Positions 36,601 to 40,622 of a stretch of 64,000 nucleotides of DNA are shown one piece after another. Both the position numbers and the translations under genes were made by a program. The DNA lies in contig JAFMOC010000072.1 of NCBI GenBank assembly GCA_019802505.1, positions 3,676,501 to 3,740,500 of the forward strand. The letters are read 5' to 3'. Source of the DNA: Corydoras sp. C115. Its lineage: Eukaryota > Chordata > Actinopteri > Siluriformes > Callichthyidae. The notes below the pieces were generated by a model, which was not told the origin of the DNA, ran no database searches, and worked only from the letters and a program-made list of their open reading frames with translations. Numbering within the stretch: the first letter of the stretch is position 1; each line of letters starts with the position of its first letter.

Positions 36601-37007
36601 TTCATGATATTCTTGAAATATCATGTATTTTATAACCAGCACCTATATGTTGGTTCTGGTCTTTTCCTTATGCCTTAATTTTCTGCTATGCATCTGCTTG
36701 TTTTTGTGCCAGATCCATGCGCCTTACAACTAGATGAGGGTGGGTGTTCCAGATACACTCTACGGTGGTATTATAATTCACAGATGGGCGATTGTAGACC
36801 TTTTATCTACAGTGGTTGTAAAGGAAATGCAAACCGCTTTATGCATAAAGAAGAATGTGAACAGCACTGTCGCAAACAAACAGCAGGTACAAAGAGTTCA
36901 AATGCATTTTGACTTTCATACTGATATGTCCAGCACTTTTAGAATTCATTATCAATTTCTGTCTGATGTGTATTGCAGATGTTCTTAGTACAAATGGGAT
37001 GCGGTAA
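6406..37007 (+). CDS. col7a1: Collagen VII alpha-1 chain, C-terminal part (25 exons, 5' end outside window)
   Basis: Spliced coding region of a secreted anchoring-fibril collagen. Exons: 6406-6531, 10896-10967, 12220-12255, 12374-12433, 13555-13599, 14516-14551, 14630-14665, 14750-14806, 15649-15720, 15807-15878, 16461-16496, 16586-16666, 19150-19203, 19276-19329, 21609-21671, 23218-23280, 23404-23520, 29559-29636, 29712-29765, 29846-29894, 30046-30054, 30436-30531, 30809-30934, 36713-36886, 36979-37007. The first 19 code 404 residues of triple helix with three visible interruptions. All begin with a whole Gly codon and have AG/GT borders. The tail carries EMSQHCAC, an acidic Tyr-rich linker and a Kunitz domain. 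Collagen VII dimerises antiparallel through these cysteines. Collagen XXVIII and VI also carry Kunitz domains, but they have a von Willebrand A domain between helix and Kunitz, which is absent here. Exon borders come from splice signals and reading frame only; no transcript was seen. Confidence 0.9.
6532..7169. other. Intron sequence, nothing recognised
   Basis: First part of the 4.4-kb intron 6532-10895. AT-rich, no repeat family recognised and no Gly-X-Y block with splice borders. Confidence 0.5.
7170..8292 (-). mobile_element. Ty3/gypsy 3' LTR interrupted by an RTE LINE
   Basis: On the plus strand the block runs from TGTTACGGCG to CAAGTGTAACA, giving perfect TGTTAC/GTAACA inverted ends. 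On the minus strand a purine-rich GGAGGGGGTGA at 8303-8293 abuts the LTR as a polypurine tract should. An AATAAAA polyadenylation motif lies on the minus strand near 7225. The middle (about 7630-8255) is a foreign RTE insertion, so the original LTR was about 500 bp. Confidence 0.75.
7630..8255 (+). mobile_element. RTE-type LINE, 5'-truncated 3' end
   Basis: An open frame (7642-8271) covers the C-terminal region of an RTE-clade ORF, with [20 protein letters not shown] at the start and later [13 protein letters not shown] and [13 protein letters not shown]. Compared with related fish elements a few residues are missing, so it is decayed. It ends in CGGACAAGCGGAAGATAATG followed by GGATGGATGG, the tail of this LINE type. 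Short GAATGTG copies flank the insertion and may be the target duplication. It sits inside a gypsy LTR. Confidence 0.75.
8293..8820 (-). pseudogene. Gypsy integrase C-terminus with chromodomain (relic)
   Basis: Minus-strand reading gives an integrase tail: [20 protein letters not shown] near 8750-8690, then, in the same orientation, a chromodomain around [20 protein letters not shown] (about 8500-8440) and [15 protein letters not shown] residues just before the polypurine tract. At least one stop (after GFSLLDSR) breaks the frame. It is the 3' end of a chromovirus-type Ty3/gypsy element continuous with the LTR at 7170-8292. Everything upstream of the integrase tail is missing. Confidence 0.75.
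8970..9245. repeat. dispersed repeat, copy 2
   Basis: Matches 4468-4650 in order: TTTATTTATAGCTTTTTATA, AAGCCTTTAAACACCC, GTGCCAAGAAAAACT and GGGAGGACCAAGGCTTAGTG. No coding capacity. Confidence 0.6.
9246..10137. other. Intron sequence, nothing recognised
   Basis: Remaining part of the first visible col7a1 intron. It includes a short local duplication of TTAACAATTGGAAAA at about 9280-9312. No gene or known repeat was recognised. Confidence 0.5.
10138..10395 (-). mobile_element. SINE, degraded, minus orientation
   Basis: Reverse-oriented copy of the SINE at 5793. The tail ATTCATTATCTTCTACTTCA is at the left and the head remnant GCTAACCACTAAGCCACCGT at the right. The B-box region is largely lost. 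Confidence 0.75.
10896..10967 (+). CDS. col7a1: col7a1 helix exon, 72 bp
   Basis: Eight triplets, [16 protein letters not shown] onwards, ending GPPGPS. Donor GTAAGT. Confidence 0.92.
10968..12219. other. Intron sequence, nothing recognised
   Basis: AT-rich intron with no recognised element and no additional Gly-X-Y block. Confidence 0.5.
12220..12255 (+). CDS. col7a1: col7a1 helix exon, 36 bp
   Basis: Four triplets, [12 protein letters not shown]. Acceptor TATTAG, donor GTACGT. The following intron is only 118 bp. Confidence 0.9.
12374..12433 (+). CDS. col7a1: col7a1 helix exon, 60 bp, with interruption
   Basis: Codes [20 protein letters not shown]. The first repeat is five residues long (GEVAI), a natural triple-helix interruption. 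It contains an RGD. Donor GTAAGT. Confidence 0.92.
12524..12572. repeat. (TA)n microsatellite
   Basis: About 48 bp of TA repeats, followed by TATACATTACAT interruptions. Confidence 0.95.
12646..12695. repeat. (GT)n microsatellite
   Basis: About 24 uninterrupted GT units, preceded by (CA)n at 12604-12617, so the locus can fold on itself. Apparent open frames here code only dipeptide repeats. Confidence 0.95.
12720..13480 (+). mobile_element. Tc1-like transposon relic
   Basis: Forward frames show decayed Tc1 transposase: [11 protein letters not shown] (about 12945-12980), then [20 protein letters not shown] (about 13180-13235), separated by frameshifts and stops. After the stop lies sequence typical of the family's 3' end (TTGTTGCCAGTGGTTTAGAC, later AAAAATGTGAGGTTGGGGTT). 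The 5' end is lost next to the (GT)n array. Confidence 0.7.
13555..13599 (+). CDS. col7a1: col7a1 helix exon, 45 bp
   Basis: Five triplets, [15 protein letters not shown]. Acceptor TTTAAG, donor GTAATT. Confidence 0.88.
13600..14515. other. Intron sequence, nothing recognised
   Basis: AT-rich, no recognised repeat family or exon. Confidence 0.5.
14516..14551 (+). CDS. col7a1: col7a1 helix exon, 36 bp
   Basis: [12 protein letters not shown], four triplets with an RGD. Acceptor GTGCAG, donor GTAAAA. Confidence 0.9.
14630..14665 (+). CDS. col7a1: col7a1 helix exon, 36 bp
   Basis: [12 protein letters not shown], four triplets. The preceding intron is only 78 bp. Donor GTAAAT. Confidence 0.9.
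14750..14806 (+). CDS. col7a1: col7a1 helix exon, 57 bp, with interruption
   Basis: [19 protein letters not shown]. Gly is missing at the expected third-residue step ([11 protein letters not shown]), a helix interruption. The 57-bp size is not a multiple of nine, as expected for an interrupted exon. Confidence 0.9.
14807..15648. other. Intron with reverse fragment of the dispersed repeat
   Basis: At 15380-15480 the sequence TTCTTGCCACTGTCGCTTAG to CAAAGTGCTATGTAAATAAA is the reverse-orientation relative of the repeat at 4468 and 8970. Nothing else is recognised. Confidence 0.45.
15649..15720 (+). CDS. col7a1: col7a1 helix exon, 72 bp
   Basis: Eight triplets, [16 protein letters not shown] onwards, ending GPPGVQ. 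Donor GTAAAT; next intron 86 bp. Confidence 0.92.
15807..15878 (+). CDS. col7a1: col7a1 helix exon, 72 bp
   Basis: Eight triplets, [16 protein letters not shown] onwards, ending GPGGQK. Acceptor CTGCAG. Confidence 0.92.
15879..16460. other. Intron with a local 27-bp duplication
   Basis: CATTTAAATTAGTGCAGCAC is repeated as CATTTAAATAAGTGCAGCAC immediately downstream (about 15990-16040). Nothing else is recognised. Confidence 0.5.
16461..16496 (+). CDS. col7a1: col7a1 helix exon, 36 bp
   Basis: [12 protein letters not shown], four triplets. Acceptor TTGCAG, donor GTATGT. Confidence 0.9.
16586..16666 (+). CDS. col7a1: col7a1 helix exon, 81 bp
   Basis: Nine triplets, [19 protein letters not shown] onwards, ending GSRGPK; contains an RGD. 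Acceptor TGTCAG, donor GTTTGT. Confidence 0.92.
16855..17000. mobile_element. Tc1-like terminal fragment
   Basis: TACACTGCCTGACGAAAAAG resembles a Tc1-type terminus, and ACATTTATTTCTGTCCAGAG matches the inner motif of the Tc1 element at 4254-4285. No coding part remains. Confidence 0.5.
17001..17500. other. Intron sequence, nothing recognised
   Basis: AT-rich, no recognised feature. Confidence 0.5.
17503..17740 (+). mobile_element. SINE, 3' truncated and degraded
   Basis: The head GTTGGCTTAGTGGTTAGCAC and a mutated B-box (AGTTCAAATTCC) are followed by the body to GTGTGTGCCCAGCGAT, where it stops before the (TA)n array. Confidence 0.75.
17777..17848. repeat. (TA)n microsatellite
   Basis: About 70 bp of TA repeats directly abutting the truncated 5' side of Tc1 copy 1. 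Confidence 0.95.
17850..18813 (+). mobile_element. Tc1-like transposon copy 1, 5' truncated
   Basis: Carries a long transposase frame and, at the right, the terminal motif ACCTAATAAAGTGGCCGGTG (to 18813) followed by (TA)n. The left terminus is missing; sequence starts inside the transposase at the (TA)n border. It is the same family as 24651-25871, almost identical and in opposite orientation. Confidence 0.85.
17957..18781 (+). pseudogene. Tc1-family transposase, N-terminally truncated, core open
   Basis: A frame of 274 codons from the first Met is open further upstream to the (TA)n border. The second DNA-binding region is followed by the DD34E catalytic core with all three acidic residues visible: [17 protein letters not shown] and [10 protein letters not shown]. 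It ends AKGGPTSY and stops. Most of the first helix-turn-helix, as seen in copy 2, is lost, so the product is not expected to bind the transposon ends normally. It lies in a col7a1 intron in the same orientation as the gene. Confidence 0.8.
18814..18846. repeat. (TA)n microsatellite
   Basis: Short TA array on the 3' side of Tc1 copy 1, consistent with insertion into a TA-rich target. Confidence 0.9.
19150..19203 (+). CDS. col7a1: col7a1 helix exon, 54 bp, with the helix cysteine
   Basis: [18 protein letters not shown]. The Cys codon is at 19174-19176. It is 168 residues before the first NC2 cysteine when the downstream exons are joined, the same spacing I recall between human C2634 and C2802. 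Cysteine within a triple helix is rare and here would serve intermolecular disulfide bonding. Confidence 0.93.
19276..19329 (+). CDS. col7a1: col7a1 helix exon, 54 bp
   Basis: [18 protein letters not shown], six triplets. The preceding intron is 72 bp. Donor GTACAA is weak. Confidence 0.88.
19538..21041 (-). mobile_element. Tc1/mariner-superfamily element, decayed, both ends visible
   Basis: The left end ACTGTTCCAAATTATTAAGC and, read on the minus strand, the right end ACTGTGTAATTATTATGCAA form degenerate inverted termini. Minus-strand pieces include [14 protein letters not shown] (second catalytic Asp region, about 20170-20130) and an N-terminal part near 20711-20560 with [16 protein letters not shown]. 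Frames are broken by stops. (TA)n abuts the right end. A shorter relative lies at 26050-26375. Confidence 0.7.
21042..21109. repeat. (TA)n microsatellite
   Basis: About 68 bp of TA repeats adjacent to the element above. Confidence 0.95.
21110..21608. other. Intron sequence, nothing recognised
   Basis: No recognised feature before the next collagen acceptor. Confidence 0.5.
21609..21671 (+). CDS. col7a1: col7a1 helix exon, 63 bp
   Basis: Seven triplets, [16 protein letters not shown] onwards, ending GPK. Acceptor TTGCAG, donor GTATGA. Confidence 0.92.
21893..22900. mobile_element. hAT-like nonautonomous element, right end uncertain
   Basis: Starts TTAGGGCTGCATCTAACGAT, related to the terminus at 2649, followed by ATCGAT and TAGTCGATTAATC motifs typical of such ends. 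A locally GC-rich block at 22640-22720 resembles internal parts of the same type. A SINE fragment sits at 22195-22290. No second terminus was identified. Confidence 0.4.
22195..22290 (+). mobile_element. SINE fragment
   Basis: Contains CTAGGGAGTTCCGGTTCGAATCC (B-box) and, after a deletion of the body start, CCAAAAACATTGATCAAGGTC and CCCATGTAG. About 95 bp remain. Confidence 0.65.
23218..23280 (+). CDS. col7a1: col7a1 helix exon, 63 bp
   Basis: Seven triplets, [16 protein letters not shown] onwards, ending GEKGER. Acceptor GCTTAG, donor GTATGT. Confidence 0.92.
23404..23520 (+). CDS. col7a1: col7a1 helix exon, 117 bp
   Basis: Thirteen triplets, [16 protein letters not shown] onwards, ending GLQGQK. 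Acceptor ATTTAG, donor GTATGT. The next intron (23521-29558) is the longest in the visible gene, apart from possible alternatives at the 3' end. Confidence 0.93.
23960..24245 (-). mobile_element. SINE, minus orientation
   Basis: Tail-side remnant ATTATCTTCCTTTATCCTCT at the left; GAACCGGGAATCCCTAGTGC (B-box side) and GCTAGCCACTAAGCCACTGT (head) at the right. The body between has lost its first conserved block. Confidence 0.8.
24246..24562. other. Intron sequence, nothing recognised
   Basis: AT-rich, no recognised feature. Confidence 0.5.
24563..24640. repeat. (TA)n microsatellite
   Basis: About 78 bp of TA, then (CATA)n up to the terminus of Tc1 copy 2. Confidence 0.95.
24651..25871 (-). 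mobile_element. Tc1-like transposon copy 2, full length with both termini
   Basis: Inverted termini CACTCACCGGCCACTTTATT (24651 on) and its complement ending GGCCGGTGAGTG at 25871 enclose 1.2 kb. TA-rich sequence flanks both sides. The transposase on the minus strand has a single in-frame stop. The related copy 1 at 17850 lacks its 5' end. Confidence 0.9.
24683..25723 (-). pseudogene. Tc1-family transposase with one premature stop
   Basis: Starts [20 protein letters not shown], with a paired-like helix-turn-helix ([20 protein letters not shown]). After 86 codons a TAA (25463-25465) interrupts the frame where copy 1 has a sense codon. Beyond it the same frame runs open for about 259 codons through [17 protein letters not shown] and [10 protein letters not shown] to the normal stop. 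It is a recent, barely decayed copy, inactive as written, inserted antisense in the longest collagen intron. Confidence 0.88.
26050..26378. mobile_element. Short relative of the 19538 Tc1/mariner element (MITE-like)
   Basis: GGCCTGCTTAATAATGTGGAAC matches the inner region of the 19538 element, and the right end reads TACATAATAATTTGGAACGC, a version of its terminus. No transposase frame; about 330 bp. Confidence 0.55.
26379..26784. other. Intron sequence, nothing recognised
   Basis: AT-rich, no recognised feature. Confidence 0.5.
26785..27565 (-). pseudogene. Gypsy reverse transcriptase C-part and RNase H
   Basis: An open frame (27539-26721) begins [20 protein letters not shown], where the catalytic YxDD box is changed to YLDN. 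Then follow the thumb/connection segments ([20 protein letters not shown]) and RNase H with [16 protein letters not shown] and [20 protein letters not shown]. The coding match ends just after that, near 26785. The Asp-to-Asn change in the polymerase active site would itself abolish activity. Confidence 0.85.
27570..28483 (-). pseudogene. Gypsy gag relic with CCHC zinc knuckle
   Basis: Begins [20 protein letters not shown] at 28483. A frameshift near 28200 moves the capsid-like region to another frame ([20 protein letters not shown]), and a further stop lies near 27930. The capsid C-terminal part [20 protein letters not shown] runs from 27909. A CX2CX4HX4C zinc knuckle ([14 protein letters not shown]) is readable near 27655-27610. 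A few codons later the sequence jumps directly into reverse transcriptase. Confidence 0.8.
28500..29161 (-). mobile_element. Gypsy 5' LTR (inner boundary approximate)
   Basis: On the minus strand it starts TGTTACACATACTCACTC at 29161. A polyadenylation motif, ATAAATAAACTTTG, lies near 28565-28555 close to the inner end. The exact inner boundary and primer-binding site are not clear. It shares the TGTTACAC start with the LTR at 7170-8292, but the bodies differ. Confidence 0.65.
29162..29558. other. Intron sequence, nothing recognised
   Basis: AT-rich flank of the gypsy relic up to the next collagen acceptor. Confidence 0.5.
29559..29636 (+). CDS. col7a1: col7a1 helix exon, 78 bp, with interruption
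   Basis: [18 protein letters not shown] onwards, ending GERGEQ. One repeat is five residues long (GPTSV). Acceptor TTGTAG, donor GTAAGC. Confidence 0.92.
29712..29765 (+). CDS. col7a1: col7a1 last helix exon, 54 bp
   Basis: [18 protein letters not shown], six triplets, closing the triple helix. Acceptor GTGTCAG; donor GTCAGA is weak, but the frame fits the next exon. The preceding intron is 75 bp. Confidence 0.9.
29846..29894 (+). CDS. col7a1: col7a1 NC2 exon 1, 49 bp
   Basis: Codes [16 protein letters not shown] plus the first base of the next codon. EMSQHC matches the start of the human collagen VII NC2 domain. The Cys is the partner of the helix cysteine in antiparallel dimers. Donor GTAAGT, phase 1. 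Confidence 0.9.
30046..30054 (+). CDS. col7a1: col7a1 NC2 microexon, 9 bp
   Basis: CCTGTGGAG between the pyrimidine-rich acceptor TCTTTACCAAACCAG and the strong donor GTGAGT. In phase it gives Ala-Cys-Gly, so the joined protein reads SQHCACGG, restoring the two-cysteine motif expected for collagen VII. Skipping it would keep the frame but delete the second cysteine. Confidence 0.75.
30436..30531 (+). CDS. col7a1: col7a1 NC2 exon, 96 bp
   Basis: [20 protein letters not shown] followed by [11 protein letters not shown], phase 1 at both ends. The RPVVPSF part aligns with the corresponding human segment. The residues around the known human BMP-1 cleavage site are not kept. Confidence 0.85.
30809..30934 (+). 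CDS. col7a1: col7a1 NC2 acidic linker exon, 126 bp
   Basis: [20 protein letters not shown], then [21 protein letters not shown] split across the remainder. Acidic and tyrosine-rich like the human NC2 linker. Joined directly to the Kunitz exon it makes Asp-Pro-Cys at the junction. Donor GTAAAA, phase 1. Confidence 0.88.
31106..32110 (-). mobile_element. Tc1-like element with long inverted repeats, internally decayed
   Basis: The left end ACTCCTTTTCAAAACCTTAAGACCAGTT and, on the minus strand, the right end ACTCCTGATCAAAATCTTAAGACC begin inverted repeats that stay recognisable for about 180 bp (TTTGCACTATTG, TTCTAAGTAGAGCTT, AGAGACAAAAACTTTTGAGC in both). Inside, a minus-strand remnant reads [20 protein letters not shown], the last catalytic Glu region. 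The rest of the transposase is deleted. Confidence 0.8.
32218..32300 (+). CDS. Candidate alternative terminal exon of col7a1, or recursive splice site
   Basis: After the acceptor TTTTTGTTTGTAACTCAG a phase-1-compatible frame reads [20 protein letters not shown] and six more codons to TGA at 32298-32300. Used as a last exon, it would give a chain lacking the Kunitz domain. The junction itself (CAG followed by GTAATG) is also a donor-like sequence, so it could instead be a recursive splice site in the 5.8-kb intron. Direct joining of 30934 to 36713 gives the linker length expected from the human protein, so this piece is not constitutive. Confidence 0.3.
32301..33690. other. Intron sequence, nothing recognised
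   Basis: AT-rich. A short duplication of CAGGAATGCAA occurs near 33262-33288. No recognised element. Confidence 0.45.
33700..34040 (+). mobile_element. Tc1-like transposase relic
   Basis: A forward frame near 33925-34035 gives [20 protein letters not shown] followed by [12 protein letters not shown], the first catalytic Asp region of a Tc1 transposase. Upstream, [20 protein letters not shown] fits the preceding DNA-binding part, in another frame. It is cut off at about 34040. Confidence 0.65.
34134..34440 (+). mobile_element. GC-rich LTR-like fragment, class unsure
   Basis: It starts TGTTAGCGTTGTCCGC, is strongly GC- and CpG-rich to about 34330, then turns AT-rich with an AATAAA at 34366. 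The compositional island within AT-rich intron and the TGTTAG start suggest a solo or truncated LTR. No partner LTR or coding remnant was found. Confidence 0.3.
34441..35035. other. Intron sequence, nothing recognised
   Basis: A-rich, with a short local duplication of CTATCCCCACTAAA at 34846 and 34873. Confidence 0.45.
35040..35998 (+). mobile_element. Tc1-like element, decayed, both ends visible
   Basis: The left part contains AGAAATAAGTATTTGATCCC and the right end, read in reverse, contains AGTGGAGAAAATACTTATTTGATCCC, an inverted pair. The coding relic includes [18 protein letters not shown] (second catalytic Asp) and PDPNPIENL followed by a stop. Many frameshifts are present. It lies in the last long col7a1 intron. 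Confidence 0.75.
36340..36640 (+). mobile_element. Tc1-like element 3' end
   Basis: CTCTATGCCACGCCGCATTG codes [18 protein letters not shown] and stop, the C-terminus of a Tc1 transposase. Downstream, ATGGAATTACTGAAATTTATCAAC and a TCATGATATTC motif form the family's terminal region. It ends about 70 bp before the Kunitz exon acceptor. Confidence 0.7.
36713..36886 (+). CDS. col7a1: col7a1 Kunitz domain exon, 174 bp
   Basis: A complete Kunitz (BPTI-type) domain with cysteine spacing C-x8-C-x15-C-x7-C-x12-C-x3-C. It begins [12 protein letters not shown] and includes [17 protein letters not shown] and [14 protein letters not shown]. The residue after the second Cys (P1 position) is Ser, so trypsin-type inhibition is not predicted; the human collagen VII domain also lacks a basic residue there. 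Acceptor GTGCCAG, donor GTACAA, phase 1 at both ends. Confidence 0.95.
36979..37007 (+). CDS. col7a1: col7a1 terminal coding exon
   Basis: After the acceptor GTATTGCAG the frame reads VLSTNGMR and stops at TAA 37005-37007 (with the split codon, Asp-Val-Leu-Ser). A short polar tail after the Kunitz domain is usual for collagen VII. If the intron were retained, translation would instead end 9 codons after the Kunitz exon with SSNAF. Confidence 0.7.
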
Positions 37008-38125
37008 CTACTCACCAGCACAGCTGTTCTCAAGATTCTTCCAATGTTCTTTTAATATTTCTGTGATTCTGCAGAACTAGTTGTTTGAATACTTTAAAAA
37101 TCCATATATTCATCTCATTATATTTAACAATTTTACACTTATATAACAAACTCCACAATTAGAATCTGTAAAATAATTCAGGTCACTGGACTGATGATTG
37201 GCCACTGTGTTGATTGTATGACTAGTGATGTGACATACAGGATTACAGTAAAACTGGAAATTGTAAACACCTTTATCTTCAGTTGTATTATAGACTGTGT
37301 TAGTGATACTTGGGATGGGCATTTTAAGGTAAAATACTGTTGTATGACCACTGTTCGAGGATTCCCCAATCCCTTCACTTGCACACAGATGCACGAATAG
37401 AGGTAAAAAATTTAGTCAATTATCAGTCTTTATGTTTTTGCTTTTTGTACAGTAGCTTTGAAAGCCAACAGGAATGCACATTTTACCACCGTCTTGAAGT
37501 AACACATTCTTACTTTTGTGGTAGTTGACAAACAAATTTTAGGTGCATACCCACCATATTCAAACAGTAGTAAGATAATTACTAACTACCAACTGCCAAT
37601 AAAAACAAAGGAAACTTCTTTATTTCTTTTTTAAGATAACGTACTAAAATTATTAAATTTATTCACTGCAAAAAATATTCAAAAATCATGACCCAGACAA
37701 ATACTTTGTGTACATTTTATTTGGATCATAGCTGTATTAAATCCAGTGCATAATAAAATGTTTTTTTATTTTTAATTGAAAAATAATCTGATAAAGCTTG
37801 TACAATATTAAGTGTATATAGACGTACAGGTTAACAGCTATCAGAGGTTTGCGCATGAATTTCTTTTTGACATTTATTTTCCAACAGACAAAACTTGTAA
37901 TGTAACATGGAATGTACAAATGGTATTTGCTGCCATTATTTGCAAAACATCTGCAAATTGTTTTTTTACTTATATGATTGTATGTATCAGGTGTGCATAA
38001 TTACCAATAACCAGCAATTACTTATTATTATGATGCTTAAAAGGCAGTACAATACCTAAACTCATTTTCTATTCACCAACTGCTTTACTGTATAATTCAT
38101 CCAAATTTTAAAGACTGCTGATGTA
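37008..38125. other. 3' UTR and downstream flank of col7a1
   Basis: AT-rich with no recognised repeat and no credible coding frame. Confidence 0.5.
37598..37603 (+). promoter_or_regulatory. Candidate col7a1 polyadenylation signal
   Basis: First canonical AATAAA downstream of the stop codon, about 590 bp into the presumed 3' UTR. Another AATAAA-like motif is at about 37752. Confidence 0.4.
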
Positions 38126-38127
38126 GC

Positions 38128-38420
38128 AGTTATACTCAACAAAAATATAAACACAACACTTTTTTGTTTTTGTTCCCATTTTTCATGCGCTGAACATTTT
38201 TAATGCGTTACTTCACACACCTTTAAACAGTTTTAAACAATCCTAATTTTATCTAGTTTAGTGCTATTTATTTTTTAAAAATCTTTAAAAATTTTCGTTT
38301 ATCAGTATAAAAGTAGAAACCATACAGTGTCAGTTGAATCCATCCTGCCCATTGTGCATTTTTGTTTACATCTGAGTTACAGCAGAAGCAGTGATAGATG
38401 TGCTGCATCGAATCAAGACA
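38128..38420. mobile_element. Tc1/mariner-type terminal fragment
   Basis: ACTCAACAAAAATATAAACA followed by CAACACTTTTTTGTTTTTGT and CCCATTTTTCATGCGCTGAAC is a terminus commonly seen in fish Tc1/mariner elements. No transposase remnant follows. Confidence 0.5.
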
Positions 38421-39197
38421 GTCATTTTTCCATCTGCTATTTTTAGTACACAGTCAGTTTCTGTTGTCAAGAGATGCACTATAAATATAGGTCTGTCTTT
38501 GTTTGAACTGAGAATCCAAGACAAGTGATTCTGGAATTGCATGTTTACTAGATTGAGAAGAAATGGTGCTATTTAGGACATATTTATGACATGGATTGTA
38601 CTTGATTTTTTTATTTTATTTTTTTTATAAATGATTAAAAGTGATAAAATGTTTATTCATTTGTTCACTGGTTTCCTTTATAAAATACATGATATACAGG
38701 TTGTAATATATATATAACAACTGTAATACATATATATAACAACTATATATATACACACAGTATTATTTGTGTGTGTGTGGAAGCTTATTATTAATGTGTC
38801 TTAAAAAACACGTCCAGTTGGCTGCAGTTTAAAGTTAGTTGCACTGAGATAACTGTTATAACAAAAACAGCATACAAACAAACCCACTGTGAAACAATAA
38901 CATTGCAAAATCTTTGTTTCTCCAGTTGTTTAATCACCAAGCTTGTGCTTCAGACAAATGCGTCTGCTGAATGATGTATTTGTAGTATTTAAATAATACT
39001 ATGAACGGGCACGTATGTCCTGAGAGCCCTGGAAATAATATGTGGCTCAGAAAAGGTAGGCAAGTTAGCATGGTAACAAGTGTATTGAAGCGTTTGGAGG
39101 GACACAGGTACAGTCAGGTTGTCATTTTACAAACATAAAAGGTTTATTAGGCAAGCAGAATAATCGGCAGGTGCGTGTCCAGGTGTCAGGTTGGGAG
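38421..39197. other. Intergenic sequence, nothing recognised
   Basis: AT-rich, with a TATATATAACAACTGTAATA local duplication at 38705-38745. No gene recognised. Confidence 0.45.
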
Positions 39198-39523
39198 TGT
39201 TAGGCCACTTTTTTGGCCGTTTAGCGTTCCCGTAGGTGGGGCCCATCCCCTTGAGCTGGGACTGGGTCCCACCTGATCACATGTGGCCTGCTGACTACAC
39301 TGCGCATGCGTCCTGAGTCAGCAGGCCAGCATTGTGTGTGTATGTAGATGTATACACAGATGTTACGTCGGTTGTCTCGCTATTTTGGTTCCCTTTTGTT
39401 ATCATTTGCTCCCGGCACGTCCCGTCGTGTTCCCGCTGACTTCAGCAATAAATGTCCTCTGTATTTGTTGTTTGAACCACACCGCACCGCGCTGTGCCGC
39501 CGTCGGACAGACTGATCATGACA
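39198..39523 (+). mobile_element. LTR of the 39.2-kb retroelement
   Basis: Starts TGTTAGGCCACTTTTTTGG and ends GACTGATCATGACA, giving TG...CA borders with TGTTAG/TGACA ends. AATAAA lies at 39447-39452, about 70 bp before the end, as expected for an LTR polyadenylation signal. Confidence 0.65.
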
Positions 39524-39661
39524 GAAATGCTGGCCTCCACACCCCGCGAAGTCCGTGTGCCCTCATCCGGGTAAGCGCTCCTTATTTTTTATTATCTCCG
39601 CGGCCGCGTATCACAGTTATCGGTCCATTCCGGCCATAGGATCGCTTTAGCGGCGTTAGCA

Positions 39662-39967
39662 TCGGCGCTAGCCCGCCATTAGCCACGTTGTTCGGCTACA
39701 GCTCCAGCTACATAACTCGGCGCTAGCCCCGCCATTAGCAACATTTTCTGGCTGCAGCATCAGTTGTATTAATTCGGCACTAGCCCCGCCATTAGCCTGT
39801 TCCCCGGCTGCAGCATTGGCTACTTTATCTCGGCGCTTGCCCCGCCATTAGCCTAATCCCTGGCTGCAGCATCCCGGCTACTTTAGCCCGGGGCTAGCCC
39901 TGCCTATAGCTATTCCCCCGGCTGCAGCAATCGGCTACTTTAGCTTGGCGCTAGCCCCGCCATCTAG
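39662..39967 (+). repeat. 57-bp tandem repeat, about 5.3 units
   Basis: Units start at 39662, 39717, 39774, 39830, 39887 and 39945, each with GGCGCTAGCCCCGCCATTAG followed by a CCGGCTGCAGCAT core and GGCTACTTTA. Spacing is 55-58 bp. It lies in the leader between LTR and gag-like ORF, just before the presumed start at 40005. Confidence 0.85.
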
Positions 39968-40004
39968 TTTTTGCTGCATTTCTCGCTCCCTGGAGGTTGG
40001 AGCG

Positions 40005-40622
40005 ATGCGGGGAATTGACCGGGTCCCGGAGTATGGGGAGATCGTGCTCCCTCACTCGGCCCCGATCAAGCTCCCGGCACCCTGCGACGGGGTGGCTTTG
40101 AAGCCACTCCCTTACACTATTGGCTATCAAAGGGTGTTAGAATTGGTGACCAGTCGGGAGCTTTCGGACCGAGAGAGGGTGCAATTCTACATCTCCCGAC
40201 TCCTGGGTCCTGCGCTGAGGTGGGCCGAGGGCCTCGTAGCCACTGGGGACGACGGTCTTTCCACGGCCAGCCGGTTCAAGACGGCGTTCCTAGCCAGGTT
40301 CGCCCCAGGCCCAGATGCCCGCTCCGTCGGCGAGCACCTGGACACGGTGAAGAGGCAGCTTCACTGCGGGTGGGGCACAAGTTCCTCCGCGCGGGTCTCC
40401 TGGCTCCACGGATCACCCGCTCCGCGAGCTATTCCTCGCCGCCAGGAGTACGCCTTGCGGACGCCAGACCGAGATTCCGCCCTGCGAGCTGTCCCGTGCG
40501 GCCAGCGAACCGCTGCGCGAGCCACGGCGCAGTTTGCGTATTGGGACTTTGTCCTGCGTCCCACGGTGCGCCGATCGCGAGCGTCAGCGGGCAGTCAGCG
40601 AGCCACTGCACGCCGCCTGTGA
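40005..40622 (+). pseudogene. Gag-like ORF of LTR retroelement
   Basis: From ATG 40005 (MRGIDRVPEYGEIVLPHSAP) the frame carries a capsid-like stretch, ERVQFYISRLLGPALRWAEG, and TASRFKTAFLARFAPG, typical of Ty3/gypsy-type Gag helices. After about residue 130 it turns into low-complexity Arg/Ala/Ser sequence and stops at 40622, probably after a frameshift. No zinc knuckle was seen. Confidence 0.55.

Noticed and set aside
36688..36912. Kunitz ORF as an independent secreted toxin-like or inhibitor gene
   Set aside because: The exon lacks a signal peptide, has phase-1 splice borders on both sides and fits the collagen VII tail in frame; it is a domain exon.
6406..37007. Collagen XXVIII or VI identity
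   Set aside because: No von Willebrand A domain lies between helix and Kunitz; the SQHCAC motif, acidic linker and helix cysteine spacing point to collagen VII.
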